Part shown: positions 8,772 to 17,650 of the stretch, piece by piece
Layout: every line of letters starts with the position of its first letter
Numbering within the stretch: the first letter of the stretch is position 1
DNA from: Frigoriglobus tundricola
GTDB taxonomy: Bacteria; Planctomycetota; Planctomycetia; Gemmatales; Gemmataceae
Reading direction: 5' to 3'
Assembly: GCF_013128195.2 (NCBI RefSeq)
Contig: NZ_CP053452.2
Location: 4,278,001 to 4,342,000 of the forward strand
Length of the DNA: 64,000 nt
Notes under the pieces: generated by a model
Database searches by the model: none
What the model saw: only the letters and a program-made list of their open reading frames with translations
Told to the model about the DNA's origin: nothing
Made by a program: the position numbers and the translations under genes

Positions 8772-8802
8772 CACAGGGCGGAAGCCCTGTGTTCTTTTTC
8801 TT
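8772..8802 (+). terminator. Intrinsic terminator-like hairpin between rpsK and rpsD
   Basis: CACAGGGC-GGAA-GCCCTGTG (8772-8791), an eight-bp perfect stem with a GNRA-type tetraloop, is followed directly by TTCTTTTTCTT. This is the textbook form of a Rho-independent terminator, placed 35 bp after the rpsK stop inside the alpha operon. It may attenuate or partly separate rpsD-rpoA-rplQ from the first three genes. Confidence 0.7.
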
Positions 8803-8954
8803 GCGTTTCGAGACCCGCGCGTTGTTGCGCCCTCCCCGTACCGACTCTGGGGTTCGCCGGGGAACCGCTCCAACGGACACCGACCTCGCACTGACGGCTC
8901 GCGGCAGTACGCCGCCGCCAACTGACCCCTGACTCCTGATCCCTTACCCACGAC

Positions 8955-9593
8955 ATGGCGCGTAACACAGACCCCGTTTGCAAGATGTGTCGCCGGGAGC
9001 AGATGAAACTGTTCCTCAAGGGCGACCGGTGCTTCAGCCCGAAGTGCCCGATCGACCGGGAGGCGCTGCCGCCCGGTATGCACGGCGCCCGCCGCAGCAA
9101 GACCTCGGAATACGGCATCCGCCTCCGCGAGAAGCAGAAGCTCAAGCGGTTCTACGGCGTGCTGGAGGCGCAGTTCCGCCGCTACTACCAGCTCGCGACG
9201 CGGGCCGTCGGGAACACCGGCGAGCAGTTGCTCTCGATTCTGGAGCGCCGGCTCGATAACGTCGTCCACCGGCTCGGGTTCGCCATCAACCGCAACTCCG
9301 CCCGCCAGATGGTGGCCCACGGGCACATCCTGGTGAACGGCAAGAAGTGCGACATCCCGAGCATGCTGGTCAAGCCGGGCGACATCATCAAGGTGAAGAC
9401 CCGCGACGGCAGCCTGAAAATGGCCCGCGAGACGCTCCAGAAGGGCGCCGTCCGCATCCCGGACTTCCTGGAACTGACCAACAACCAGGACGCCCCCGAG
9501 GGCCGCATGACCCGGATGCCCAGCCGCCAGGACGTCGACGAGCGCATCACGGACATCCGCGAGCAGCTCATCATCGAAATCGCCACCCGCTAA
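8955..9593 (+). CDS. rpsD: 30S ribosomal protein uS4
   Basis: A primary 16S rRNA-binding assembly protein and, in many bacteria, the translational repressor of the alpha operon. The 212-residue product has an N-terminal zinc cluster (CKMCRRE, then CFSPKCPIDR), the EKQKLKRFYGVLEAQFRRYY helix and the S4 RNA-binding domain (RRLDNVVHRLGFAINRNSAR, then HGHILVNGKK). Length is usual for the zinc-containing form. Whether S4 autoregulates here is unknown; long gaps between the genes could hold such sites. Confidence 0.97.
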   Translation: MARNTDPVCKMCRREQMKLFLKGDRCFSPKCPIDREALPPGMHGARRSKTSEYGIRLREKQKLKRFYGVLEAQFRRYYQLATRAVGNTGEQLLSILERRLDNVVHRLGFAINRNSARQMVAHGHILVNGKKCDIPSMLVKPGDIIKVKTRDGSLKMARETLQKGAVRIPDFLELTNNQDAPEGRMTRMPSRQDVDERITDIREQLIIEIATR

Positions 9594-9599
9594 CGCGGG

Positions 9600-9745
9600 A
9601 GTGGGCGGTGGGCAGTGAACAGTGGGCAGACCGCCCACTCACAGCCGACCGCCCGTGCGATGCAAGCATGTGGCGCGCGACCAGCCACCAGAGTGGTCAG
9701 TTGTTTGGTGCCTGACTGCCAACTACACACTGCCCACTGTCCACT
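9600..9745. repeat. GTGGGCAGT-word hairpins between rpsD and rpoA
   Basis: A perfect ten-bp stem AGTGGGCGGT/ACCGCCCACT (9600-9609 with 9630-9639) starts six bases after the rpsD stop. Within its loop AGTGAACAGTGGGCAG (9614-9629) is complementary at 15 of 16 bases to CTGCCCACTGTCCACT (9730-9745). The two pairings would compete or form a pseudoknot. Confidence 0.65.
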
Positions 9746-9825
9746 TTTCACATCGCCGTCTGGTTCGCTCCCCGCCCGGGTCGCGGGTGCGGGAGCGGAA
9801 AACCGACGGCACAGGAGGATCGACC

Positions 9826-10833
9826 ATGCGCGTTCGTTGGCGCGGGCTGGAGCTGCCGAGCCGGGTTCAGGCCGACCGTTCCACGCTCACCGACACCTAC
9901 GGTAAGTTCCACGCCGAGCCCTTCGAGAAGGGCTTCGGTATGACCATCGGCAACAGCATCCGCCGCATCCTGCTGTCCAGCCTCGAGGGCAGCGCCATCA
10001 CGCGGGTGAAGATCCAGGGCGTGCAGCACGAGATCTCCACGATCACCGGCGTCGTCGAGGACGTGACGGACATCATCCTGAACGTCAAGAGCCTGGTGGT
10101 GAAGAACCTGTCGGACCAGCCGAAGACGATCCGCATCCAGAAGCACGAGGCCGGGTCGATCCGGGGCGTGGACGTCCAGCACGACGAGACCATCCAGATC
10201 ATCAACCCCGAGCACCACATCGCCACCATGACGAGCGACGTGCCGTTCGTGATGGAGATGACGGTCGAGAACGGCCGCGGGTACCGCACGGCCGAAGACA
10301 ACGCGGGCAAGGAGCGCGAGGTCGGCGTGATCCCGGTCGATTCGAGCTTCTCGCCGGTCGTGCGCGTGAAGTACGACATCGAGGAGACCCGCGTCGGCCA
10401 GAAGACCAACTACGACCGGCTGGTGATGGAGATCTGGACCAACGGCACCCTCGCCCCGCAGATGGCGATCGTGGAGGCCGCGAAGATCCTCCGCAAGCAC
10501 CTGAACCCGTTCGTCCAGTACACGGAGCCGGGGCCGGAGGTGCCGCTGGACGAGCCGATCGAGATCGGGCCGGCGTCGTCGGTCGCGGACAGCGCGAACG
10601 CCGAACTGGAACGCAAGCTGAACATGAGCCTCGCCGAACTCGACCTGTCGGTGCGGGCGACCAACTGTTTGGAAACCGAGGGCATCACCACCGTGCGCGA
10701 ACTGGTGCTCCGGTCGCCGGAGGAGCTGCTCGAGGTCCGCAACTTCGGCGAGACCACGCTCCGCGAGGTCCGGTCGAAGCTCGAAGAACGCGGCCTGACG
10801 CTGGGGATGCGGATCCCCCCGCGCCGGTCGTAG
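9826..10833 (+). CDS. rpoA: DNA-directed RNA polymerase subunit alpha
   Basis: The assembly scaffold of RNA polymerase; its C-terminal domain contacts UP elements and activators. The 335 residues comprise the N-terminal dimerisation domain ([20 protein letters not shown], then [13 protein letters not shown]) and a C-terminal domain with [20 protein letters not shown], then ELL and [17 protein letters not shown] 9826 is fixed by AGGAGG at 9813-9818; the longer open frame from 9622 crosses the repeat element and encodes nothing conserved. Fourth from rpmJ in the usual order, after rpsD. Confidence 0.98.
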   Translation: MRVRWRGLELPSRVQADRSTLTDTYGKFHAEPFEKGFGMTIGNSIRRILLSSLEGSAITRVKIQGVQHEISTITGVVEDVTDIILNVKSLVVKNLSDQPKTIRIQKHEAGSIRGVDVQHDETIQIINPEHHIATMTSDVPFVMEMTVENGRGYRTAEDNAGKEREVGVIPVDSSFSPVVRVKYDIEETRVGQKTNYDRLVMEIWTNGTLAPQMAIVEAAKILRKHLNPFVQYTEPGPEVPLDEPIEIGPASSVADSANAELERKLNMSLAELDLSVRATNCLETEGITTVRELVLRSPEELLEVRNFGETTLREVRSKLEERGLTLGMRIPPRRS

Positions 10834-10857
10834 TCCGTGGACAGCGGGCGGAGTTCA

Positions 10858-10956
10858 GTGGGCGGTGGGCGGGGACCAGTGGGCAGAGAAGAGACAACAG
10901 AAAACCGATTCCCCCTGTTTTTCTTCTCTGCCCACTGGTCCCCGCCCACCGCCCAC
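10858..10956. repeat. Perfect 35-bp inverted repeat between rpoA and rplQ
   Basis: The arms at 10858-10892 and 10922-10956 are exactly complementary over 35 bp, with a 29-nt loop that itself contains AACAG/CTGTT. Both arms are built of GTGGGCGG, GGGGACC and AGTGGGCAGAGAAGA words. Complementarity continues outward imperfectly to about 10843 and 10975, where the right side has one extra GTGGGCG unit. It is the most stable member of the family in the operon. Confidence 0.85.
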
Positions 10957-11057
10957 CGCCCACTCCCTCCGCCCGAACGTACCCCCCGCGACCCTTGGCA
11001 CGGCGCGGGGTTCTTACTCTGTCCACTCCACACTAACCACTACCCACTGAGGGAGCC

Positions 11058-11666
11058 ATGCGCCACGGTAAACGCGGTCGTCACCTGAACCGCAACGCCG
11101 CCCACCGGCGGAGCCTGTTCCGCAACCTGAGCCGCGCGCTCATCACGCACGAGAAGATCGTCACCACGCTCCCGAAGGCGAAGGAGCTGCGCCCGTTCGT
11201 GGAGAAGCTCATCACCCTCGCCAAGCGGGCGCACGCCGCCGTCGCCGCCGCGGCCGGTAAGGGCGAGGCCGAGGAGAAAAAGGCCAAGCTCGTGGCCCTT
11301 CACTGCCGCCGGCAGGCGATGGCCGAACTCGGGCCGACCCACGGCACCGCCATCTGGGACAAGAAGGAAGAGCTGGTCGAAGACCCGCTGTCCACCAAGA
11401 AGAGCGCCGACACGGTGCTGAAGAAGCTGTTCCGCGAACTCGGGCCGCGGTTCGCCGACCGGCCGGGCGGCTACACCCGCATCCTGAAGCAGCACTACCG
11501 CCGCCTCGGCGACGGCGGCACGACGGCGGTCGTCGAACTGCTGAAGAAGGGCGAGAAGAAGGTGCAGACGAAGGTCCGGCAGCCGGTCGCGCCGGCCCCG
11601 GCCCCGATCGCTCCCGCGCCCGTCACCACGGCGCCCGCAACGGGCGAGACGCCGGCGGCCAACTGA
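11058..11666 (+). CDS. rplQ: 50S ribosomal protein bL17, C-terminally extended
   Basis: A large-subunit protein near the exit tunnel. The canonical start [20 protein letters not shown] is followed by [20 protein letters not shown]. At 202 residues it is much longer than the usual 115-135. Extra material lies in the middle (about residues 60-105, with lysine-rich [11 protein letters not shown]) and in an Ala/Pro/Thr-rich tail from residue 170. [20 protein letters not shown] retains the conserved C-terminal block. GAGGGAG at 11049-11055 supports the ATG. Last gene of the alpha operon. Confidence 0.95.
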   Translation: MRHGKRGRHLNRNAAHRRSLFRNLSRALITHEKIVTTLPKAKELRPFVEKLITLAKRAHAAVAAAAGKGEAEEKKAKLVALHCRRQAMAELGPTHGTAIWDKKEELVEDPLSTKKSADTVLKKLFRELGPRFADRPGGYTRILKQHYRRLGDGGTTAVVELLKKGEKKVQTKVRQPVAPAPAPIAPAPVTTAPATGETPAAN

Positions 11667-11683
11667 GACGGTACGGTTCGACG

Positions 11684-11734
11684 ACGCAAGAGCCGCGGGG
11701 CGACCTAAAATCGGTCGCCCCGCGGCTCTTGCGT
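11684..11734. terminator. Strong terminator of the alpha operon
   Basis: A perfect 22-bp stem (11684-11705 with 11713-11734) closes a seven-base loop TAAAATC and is followed by TTTCGG. It lies 17 bp after rplQ. On the other strand it could also stop transcription from the convergent purF gene. Confidence 0.85.
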
Positions 11735-11769
11735 TTCGGTCGTTCGGGCGAAGCGGCATTCTCGGGTGG

Positions 11770-11790
11770 GTCGCTGTCTCCGACAGCGAC
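11770..11790. repeat. Short perfect hairpin with TCC loop
   Basis: GTCGCTGTC-TCC-GACAGCGAC, a nine-bp perfect stem, in the convergent gap between rplQ and purF. It has the same three-base loop as the hairpins at 1945 and 46433. Confidence 0.5.
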
Positions 11791-11892
11791 GGCCATGGCG
11801 CGCAGTGGCCGGTTCGAGAACCGAATCACGTCTTCTGGGGAGCGGCCCCCGACTGTCGGAGCCAGTCGGCCACCCGAAGAGCGCTCGGCCCC

Positions 11893-13521
11893 TTACGTCC
11901 GGGCGTTATCGGTCACCGAACACACGAGCGGCTCGTTCGGCCGCTCGTAGGTGCGGCCGTCGGTGTCGCCGTCGGCGTGCTTGCGGAGCGCGAGCTGGTA
12001 CATCTGCTCGCCGGCCGGGGTCGGGTAATCGCCGGTCAGGCACGCCCGGCACAGGCGGTCCGTCGGGAGGTCGATGCAGCGGGCGACCGCGTCCACCGGG
12101 AGGTAGAACAGCGAGTCCGCGCCGAGCGAACGGGCCATCTCGTCCTGCTCCGCGACGGTCGGCACCTTGCCCGCCATGAACTTCGGGGCGAACAGTTCCT
12201 TCACGGTGCTCATGTCGATACCGTAGAAGCACGGCGACAGGATCGGCGGGCACGCGACGCGGACGTGGATCTCCGCCGCGCCGCCCTGGTCCCGGAGGTG
12301 CTTCAGGAGGCTCTGGAGGGTGGTGCTGCGGACGATGGAGTCCTCGACGAGCAGCACCTTCTTGCCCTGGAGCACCTCCCGCAGCGGGGTGAACTTCAGG
12401 CGCACCTTGTCGGCCCGGTTGCCGCCGTCGATGAACGTGCGGCCGATGTACCGGTTGCGGATCAGTCCCTCGACCGCGGGGATGCCGAGCGCGAACGCCA
12501 TCGCGTCGGCGGCGGCCTTGCCGGTGTCCGGCACCGGCACCACCACGGTTTCGGCCGGGTCCAGCGGCACGCGGTCCAGCACCCGCTCCTGCTTCGCCAG
12601 CTCCTGCCCCAGCCGCGCCCGGCTCAGGTACACGCTCCGGTCGTCGAGCGTGCTGGCCACGTTCGCGAAGTAGATCCACTCGAAGAAGCAGTGCGCGGTG
12701 CGCTTGGTCTCCGCGAACCGGTGGGTGCTGAGTTCGCCGTTCTGGATGAGGATCATCTCGCCGGGGCTGAGCGACTTGATGCTCGCCTGACGGAAGCCGA
12801 GGTTCTGGAGCGCGACGCTCTCGCTGGCAGCGCCGAACATCGGGCCGTCCTGGGCGTACACCAGCGGGCGGATGCCGACCGGGTCGCGGAGGACGACCAT
12901 GTCGCCCATCGCGTTCAGGAACACGAGGTTGTACGCCCCATCGAACTTGGCCGCGAGCCGGCGGAACACGTCCACGAGGTCGGGGCGCTCGTCGCTCCGC
13001 ATCTCGTGGGCGAGGTAGTGCATGATGACCTCGGTGTCGTTGTCCCGGGTCAGGTGGTAGTCGTGGTTCTGGAGGAGCTGTTGCCGGAGGTCGGCGAAGT
13101 TGGTGAGTTGGCCGTTGAACGCGAACGCGAACCACTTCCACTTGCACCCGTGCCGCCGCTCGAACGGCTGGGCGTAGCTGCGGGTCTGGCCCCCGCAGGT
13201 GGCGTAGCGGGTGTGCCCGATCGCCCCGCGGCCGGCGTAGTCCTCCATGATGGAGGCGTACTTCGCCGGCTCGTTGATGCGGAACGCCTCGATAACGGTG
13301 CCGATGTCCTTGTACGTGTCGATCAGCTTGTCGCGGTCCGGGTTGTACGTCGCCATCCCGGCGGCGAGCTGCCCGCGGTTCTGGAGGTCGAGGAGCATCC
13401 GCGGCATCAGCCGCGAGACCTGGTCGGGCGCGCCCGTCCAGACGGTGGACCGGTCCCCGCGTCCGGGGAGGTAGTACAACGCCGCCACGCCACACTCGTG
13501 GTGCAACTCGTCCATGTCCAC
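11893..13521 (-). CDS. purF: Amidophosphoribosyltransferase
   Basis: Catalyses the first committed step of purine synthesis, PRPP plus glutamine to 5-phosphoribosylamine. The 542-residue protein has the glutaminase nucleophile at Cys10 in DELHHECGVAALY, so a nine-residue propeptide would be removed as in the B. subtilis type. The Ntn glutaminase domain follows (GRGAIGHTRYATCGGQTRSY, FAFNGQLTNF), then the phosphoribosyltransferase domain with KVLLVEDSIVRSTT. Cysteines in HCFFEWIYFA, ACPPILSPCFYG and CRACLTGDYP fit the four-cysteine [4Fe-4S] form. It converges on rplQ across the shared terminator. An in-frame ATG two codons downstream is an alternative start. Confidence 0.95.
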   Translation of the reverse strand: MDMDELHHECGVAALYYLPGRGDRSTVWTGAPDQVSRLMPRMLLDLQNRGQLAAGMATYNPDRDKLIDTYKDIGTVIEAFRINEPAKYASIMEDYAGRGAIGHTRYATCGGQTRSYAQPFERRHGCKWKWFAFAFNGQLTNFADLRQQLLQNHDYHLTRDNDTEVIMHYLAHEMRSDERPDLVDVFRRLAAKFDGAYNLVFLNAMGDMVVLRDPVGIRPLVYAQDGPMFGAASESVALQNLGFRQASIKSLSPGEMILIQNGELSTHRFAETKRTAHCFFEWIYFANVASTLDDRSVYLSRARLGQELAKQERVLDRVPLDPAETVVVPVPDTGKAAADAMAFALGIPAVEGLIRNRYIGRTFIDGGNRADKVRLKFTPLREVLQGKKVLLVEDSIVRSTTLQSLLKHLRDQGGAAEIHVRVACPPILSPCFYGIDMSTVKELFAPKFMAGKVPTVAEQDEMARSLGADSLFYLPVDAVARCIDLPTDRLCRACLTGDYPTPAGEQMYQLALRKHADGDTDGRTYERPNEPLVCSVTDNART

Positions 13522-13867
13522 CGATGGGTAAAAGAGAAGAGCCGACGCACCGCCCCCAGTTCAGAATATAAGTCGGTGTGGGTTTCGTGAACAATCACAT
13601 CCGCACGGCACGCCGACCGCAATCTCTCCGTGAGACGGCGCTCCCGCCCCGTTCGAGCGCCACTACTGGATTCGAGGGGTGTCCGGGTTGTTATGATTCT
13701 GCCGATAGCGCAATTCGCGCCGGATCCGACTAGAAAATTCGCTATTCGGAGGTCGGAAACGCCACAAACGGGCGGGGATGTGACGTTCACGTCGGCCCCC
13801 GCGCCGGTTCTGTCACCGGTGAATCGTGGGACCTTCCTGTGGCGATACCGGCAATGGAACGAGCCAA
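13522..13867. other. Gap between purF and the zinc-ribbon membrane gene
   Basis: This 346-bp stretch contains no recognisable gene, repeat or strong hairpin. It must carry the purF promoter on the minus strand. Overlapping frames lack motifs. Confidence 0.4.
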
Positions 13868-14950
13868 TCAGTCCAGACCGGAGCGGAGCCGGCGCCGCAA
13901 GTATTCGGGCGCGAGCGGGAGGAACAGTGTACCCCCGAACCACCCGCCCACGACACCGAGCAGGACTACACCACCGATGGCGGCCGCGACGGCAGCCGGG
14001 TCGTTCATTGCTGCGCCGCCGAGGGCGAGATAACTCAACCAGAAGGAAACCGGCCCGAGCGGTTGCCCGGCGGCGGCGGTCAAGCCGACGACGCCGACGC
14101 CGCCCAGCGCGCCGGCGATCGTCCCGTGGCGGACCCCGGCACCGGTCCCGGCACCGGCGACCGCTCCACCGACCAGAATCCCCAGAACCCCCATTTGCCA
14201 AGTCAAGAACTGCCCCTGACCGACACTGTTCACACGCAGCAACCCGGCGGAATACCGCTGCGCGCCGATCCGCACCTTGTCAGCGACCGCGACCGCGGTC
14301 ACCATCACCATCGCGCCGACCACGATCCGCACCCACGCGGTCGGGCGCCCGGTCGCGGGCACTTCGTTGAGCCCGAGCCGTGCCGAGCTGAGTTTGTTCC
14401 ACTCCGGCACCGGCATGTCGAGAATCGGCACCGCGCCCCACACGCGGGTGGCCGATACTCCGGCGAGCCCGCCGACGAAAACGAGGAGTACGGGCTGGAT
14501 GTAGAGTACGAGGTCCTGCGGGGGCGCGCCGGCGAGCAGTTCGGCCCCGAGGAACAGCCCCCCGCACAGGCCGCCGACGGCGGCACCGAAGGCGAACCCG
14601 CCCGCCCGCCCGGCTGCGGCCACCACGGACCCGAAGACCACTGCCAGCACCTGTCCGCCGCACACGGCGACCAGCCCCTCAAACGACAGCCACCACGTGT
14701 TCGGATCGAAATGCGCCGCCAGGATCGCACCCATCACCAGTTTTCGCAGACCGAGGTACATCCCCAGCGCGAACACCGCCCCAACGATCACCCGCCCCGC
14801 CGGGGCCGCCTGGGCGGGCGTGGGCGCGGTCAACTGGCGCGGGGCCGTCGCTTCGGCCGCCTCCTGCGGCAACAGCAACAAGCCGCCGCACCGCGGGCAC
14901 CGTTGCGTTCCGGGGAACGCGGCCTGACAGGCGGGGCAAAACAGTTGCAT
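13868..14950 (-). CDS. Zinc-ribbon membrane protein of unknown function
   Basis: The 360-residue product starts MQLFCPACQAAFPGTQRCPR with Cys5, Cys8, Cys18 and Cys21 forming a zinc ribbon, then a proline/alanine linker and about eight hydrophobic segments rich in Gly and Ala (for example GRVIVGAVFALGMYLGLRKL and LVLYIQPVLLVFVGGLAGVS). The architecture is zinc ribbon plus polytopic membrane domain; no family is recognised. ATG 14950 is preferred to the upstream start at 15070 because the zinc ribbon then begins the protein. Divergent from the oxidase gene across 267 bp. Confidence 0.7.
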   Translation of the reverse strand: MQLFCPACQAAFPGTQRCPRCGGLLLLPQEAAEATAPRQLTAPTPAQAAPAGRVIVGAVFALGMYLGLRKLVMGAILAAHFDPNTWWLSFEGLVAVCGGQVLAVVFGSVVAAAGRAGGFAFGAAVGGLCGGLFLGAELLAGAPPQDLVLYIQPVLLVFVGGLAGVSATRVWGAVPILDMPVPEWNKLSSARLGLNEVPATGRPTAWVRIVVGAMVMVTAVAVADKVRIGAQRYSAGLLRVNSVGQGQFLTWQMGVLGILVGGAVAGAGTGAGVRHGTIAGALGGVGVVGLTAAAGQPLGPVSFWLSYLALGGAAMNDPAAVAAAIGGVVLLGVVGGWFGGTLFLPLAPEYLRRRLRSGLD

Positions 14951-15217
14951 GGCGCGATCCGGGTCCGGTTCTTCCGGGAAAGGTTCGGTTCTCGGGGTGA
15001 CGCGGTTGCCGGGCGGTCCGAACGAGGTGTTCCCCTCGATCGCGAGACGCACCCGTAAATCCGGACTCAACTGCGCAACACCAATTTCAGCTTAGAACGC
15101 AATCGGGCGCCGTGCCGGGGAACCGTTGTGCCCTCTGAGGTCCTGCGATAGGCTGCGTGTCATTACGCCCGCGAGTCCTGCCGCCGTCTCCCTCATCACA
15201 TTTTGAGATTCGCTCGA

Positions 15218-16630
15218 ATGCCGCACGTTGTCATCGTCGGTGGGGGGCTGACCGGCCTGACCGTCGGCTACCGTCTGAAGCAGTTCGCACCGGACGTGGC
15301 GGTCTCGGTTCTGGAGCCACGGGACCGGCCGGGCGGGAACATCGGCACCGAGGATCGGAAGGGGTTCCGGGTCGAACTCGGGCCGAACGGGTTTCTGGAC
15401 CGCACGCCGTCGGTGCCGGACCTCGTCCGCGACCTCGGGCTGTCCGAGCGCCTCGTCGCGGCGAGCGAGGGCAGCCGCAAGAACCGCTACGTGTTCGTCG
15501 GTGAGCGGCTCCGCAAGTTGCCCGGCGGGCCGCTCGGGTTGCTCACCACGCCGCTCCTTTCGTTCAGCGGCAAGTGGAAGCTCCTCACCGAACCCTGGCG
15601 CGAGCCGCGCGCGGGCGTTCCGGCGGCCGAAGACGAGTCGGTCGCGGATTTCGTGACGCGCCGGGCCGGTAAGGAAGCCGCGGACGTTTTCGCGGACGCG
15701 CTCGTGACGGGCATCCACGGCGGCGACCCGGCGCTCTTGAGTGTGGCGGCGGCGTTCCCGCGCCTGCCGGTGATGGAGCGCGAGGCCGGGAGCGTGATCC
15801 GCGGGTTCATGCGGGCCGCGAAAAAGCGGAAACGGGACGCGAAGGACCGCGGCGCACCGGCGCCCGGCCCGATGCGGATGTGGTCGTTCCCCGAGGGGCT
15901 CCAGGTGCTCACCGACACGCTCGCCCAGAGCCTCGGGTCGGCCGTGAAGTGCGGGCGGCCGGCGCGGTCGCTGGCCGAATCGGCGAGCGTGTCCCCGTGG
16001 GTGGTGTACGGCGACAACGCGACGGCGTGGTACGCGGACGCGGTGGTGCTGACGTGCCCGGCTTACGAGCAAGCGGCGATCCTCCAGGAACTCGACCCGG
16101 CGCTGGCCGACGAGGTCGGGGCGGTCCCCTACAACCGCATCGCGGTGGTGGCGCTCGGCTACCGGCGGGAGCACTGCCCCGGCAAACTCGACGGCTTCGG
16201 CTACATCGCCCCGCAGAACACGCGGCGCGACGTGCTGGGCGTGCAGTGGTGCTCGTCCATCTTCCCGGACCGCGCCCCGCAAGGGTTCGTGCTGTGGCGG
16301 GCGCTGTGCGGCGGCGTTCACCGCGCGGAGCAGGTCGATTGGGACGACGACCGGCTGGCGAAGGCGGTCCACGAGGAGATCAAGCTGGCGATGGGGGTGA
16401 CGGGCGAACCGGTGTTCCGGCGCATCGTCCGGTGGCCGAACGCGATCCCGCAGTACGTGCTCGGCCACCTCGACCGCGTGGCGCGGATCGACGCGCTCGT
16501 GGCGCAGCACCCCGGCCTGTTCCTGACGGGCAACGCCTACCGCGGGGTCGCGATGGCCGACTGCGTGGAGCAGGCCGGCACGACCGCGGCGCGGGTCGCG
16601 AACTTCATCGCGGCAGCGGCAGGAGGGTGA
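15218..16630 (+). CDS. hemY: Protoporphyrinogen oxidase (HemY type)
   Basis: An FAD-dependent oxidase converting (copro)protoporphyrinogen to porphyrin in haem synthesis. The 470-residue protein begins with the dinucleotide-binding motif VVIVGGGLTGLTVGYRL, followed by RPGGNIGTEDRKGF and VELGPNGFLD, and ends with LFLTGNAYRGVAMADCVEQA, all typical of the HemY/PPOX amine-oxidase family. ATG 15218 places the FAD motif at residue 4; the in-frame TTG at 15203 has no support. The remaining haem genes are not in the window, so whether the substrate is protoporphyrinogen or coproporphyrinogen cannot be told. Confidence 0.9.
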   Translation: MPHVVIVGGGLTGLTVGYRLKQFAPDVAVSVLEPRDRPGGNIGTEDRKGFRVELGPNGFLDRTPSVPDLVRDLGLSERLVAASEGSRKNRYVFVGERLRKLPGGPLGLLTTPLLSFSGKWKLLTEPWREPRAGVPAAEDESVADFVTRRAGKEAADVFADALVTGIHGGDPALLSVAAAFPRLPVMEREAGSVIRGFMRAAKKRKRDAKDRGAPAPGPMRMWSFPEGLQVLTDTLAQSLGSAVKCGRPARSLAESASVSPWVVYGDNATAWYADAVVLTCPAYEQAAILQELDPALADEVGAVPYNRIAVVALGYRREHCPGKLDGFGYIAPQNTRRDVLGVQWCSSIFPDRAPQGFVLWRALCGGVHRAEQVDWDDDRLAKAVHEEIKLAMGVTGEPVFRRIVRWPNAIPQYVLGHLDRVARIDALVAQHPGLFLTGNAYRGVAMADCVEQAGTTAARVANFIAAAAGG

Positions 16631-16633
16631 GCC

Positions 16634-17315
16634 GTGACTGAGGCGGAATGGCTTACGTGCGAGCTAGCACAGCCAATGCTCGAGTCGCTCCGCGGTGAGT
16701 TGAGTGAACGGAAACTACGACTGTTCGCGGTCGCGTGTTGTCGGCGCATCGGGCATCTGTTCGTTGGCCGGAGGTGTTGGTGGGCAATTAGAAGTGTGTG
16801 AGCGGTACGCGGATCATTTGGCAACAGACGCGGCACTGGAACATGCGTCTGCCGCGGCTTTCCAAGCGTGGATTTCGCGCGATACACTTCCGGACGATGT
16901 TGTCGGTTCCGGAATGTTGGCTGCTTCTGCTGTCTGGGGAGCAACTGCTTCGGCAAAAGAGGAGTCGGGCTTCGGTGGCGAGCAGATAGCCGGGTTTGCC
17001 ATCAATACAGCGATTCAAGCCGGTGACGCCGTTGAGGCGCAGGAGGACGAACGACGAGCGCAGGCAGAACTGGTCCGCGACATCTTCGGGAACCCGTTCC
17101 GGCCCGTCATCTTCTTGCCGCTATGGCCCACAGACACGGTGGTGTCACTTGCGAAACAGATGTACGATTCGCGCGAGTTCAGCGCGCTGCCGATCCTGGC
17201 GGACGCACTCCAGGACGCCGGCTGTGACAGCGACGATGTGCTGACTCACTGCCGCGCACCCGGAACGCACGTTCGCGGGTGCTGGGTGGTGGATCAGGTG
17301 TTGGGCAAAGAATAG
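16634..17315 (+). pseudogene. Frameshifted lineage-specific protein (TEAEW...CCRRI family)
   Basis: A GTG start three bases after the oxidase stop encodes [20 protein letters not shown], then [19 protein letters not shown], but the frame ends at a TGA near 16799. In another frame the same protein continues as [20 protein letters not shown] to DIFGNPFRPVIFLPLWP, then LPILADALQDAGCD and HVRGCWVVDQVLGKE. The two halves belong together as a protein type I recall from Gemmata-like genomes; function unknown. The break near 16755-16765 equals one extra or two missing bases. It could be decay or an indel in the sequence. TAG of the stop begins a TAGGTCG word, as at gcvT. Confidence 0.7.
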
Positions 17316-17650
17316 GTCGCCGGGGCCTCGCCGTTCTCGGCTCCGGTTGTGCATCAGATAATGGCCTTCTGTGTGGTCCGCGTGCGGAACGAATGAACGC
17401 CACGACGGGTCGGCGTGAGGCCGTTGTTATAGGTCGCGGTCGAGCGTGGCTTTGCACGCGAGGCCCGACGGCGGATGCGCTACGCGGTTCTCGCTTGCGC
17501 AGATCCGCCGAACCAAGGGCCGTCGGGCCTCGTCGCAAAGCCTCCTCGACCGCGACCTACAACACCGCCCCGCGCAAAGCGGCGTGAGCCCGCCAGTGCT
17601 TCTCGCGGCCACATTCCGGGCCACTACCGTGCATCACATCTTCCGCTTGG
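17316..17650. other. Gap between the frameshifted gene and gcvPB
   Basis: No gene is seen. It contains the large palindromic element at 17430-17559. The genes on either side converge, so this is a terminator-type gap. Confidence 0.45.
17430..17559. mobile_element. Palindromic MITE/REP-like element with TAGGTCG...CGACCTA ends
   Basis: The left arm 17430-17472 (TAGGTCGCGGTCGAG..., then GGCTTTGC, then CGAGGCCCGACGGC) is complementary to the right arm 17519-17559 except for two short mismatched segments. Inside, GGCGGAT/ATCCGCC and GCGC/GCGC form a second stem, giving a branched structure. The sequence is GC-rich and non-coding, and its ends match those of the shorter palindrome at gcvT. Confidence 0.6.

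Noticed and set aside
9622..9825. Long N-terminal extension of rpoA
   Set aside because: It crosses the repeat element; AGGAGG at 9813-9818 and the standard start [11 protein letters not shown] fix the ATG at 9826.
12000..13590. 537-codon frame opposite purF
   Set aside because: Antisense shadow with low-complexity composition; purF has full-length conserved motifs.
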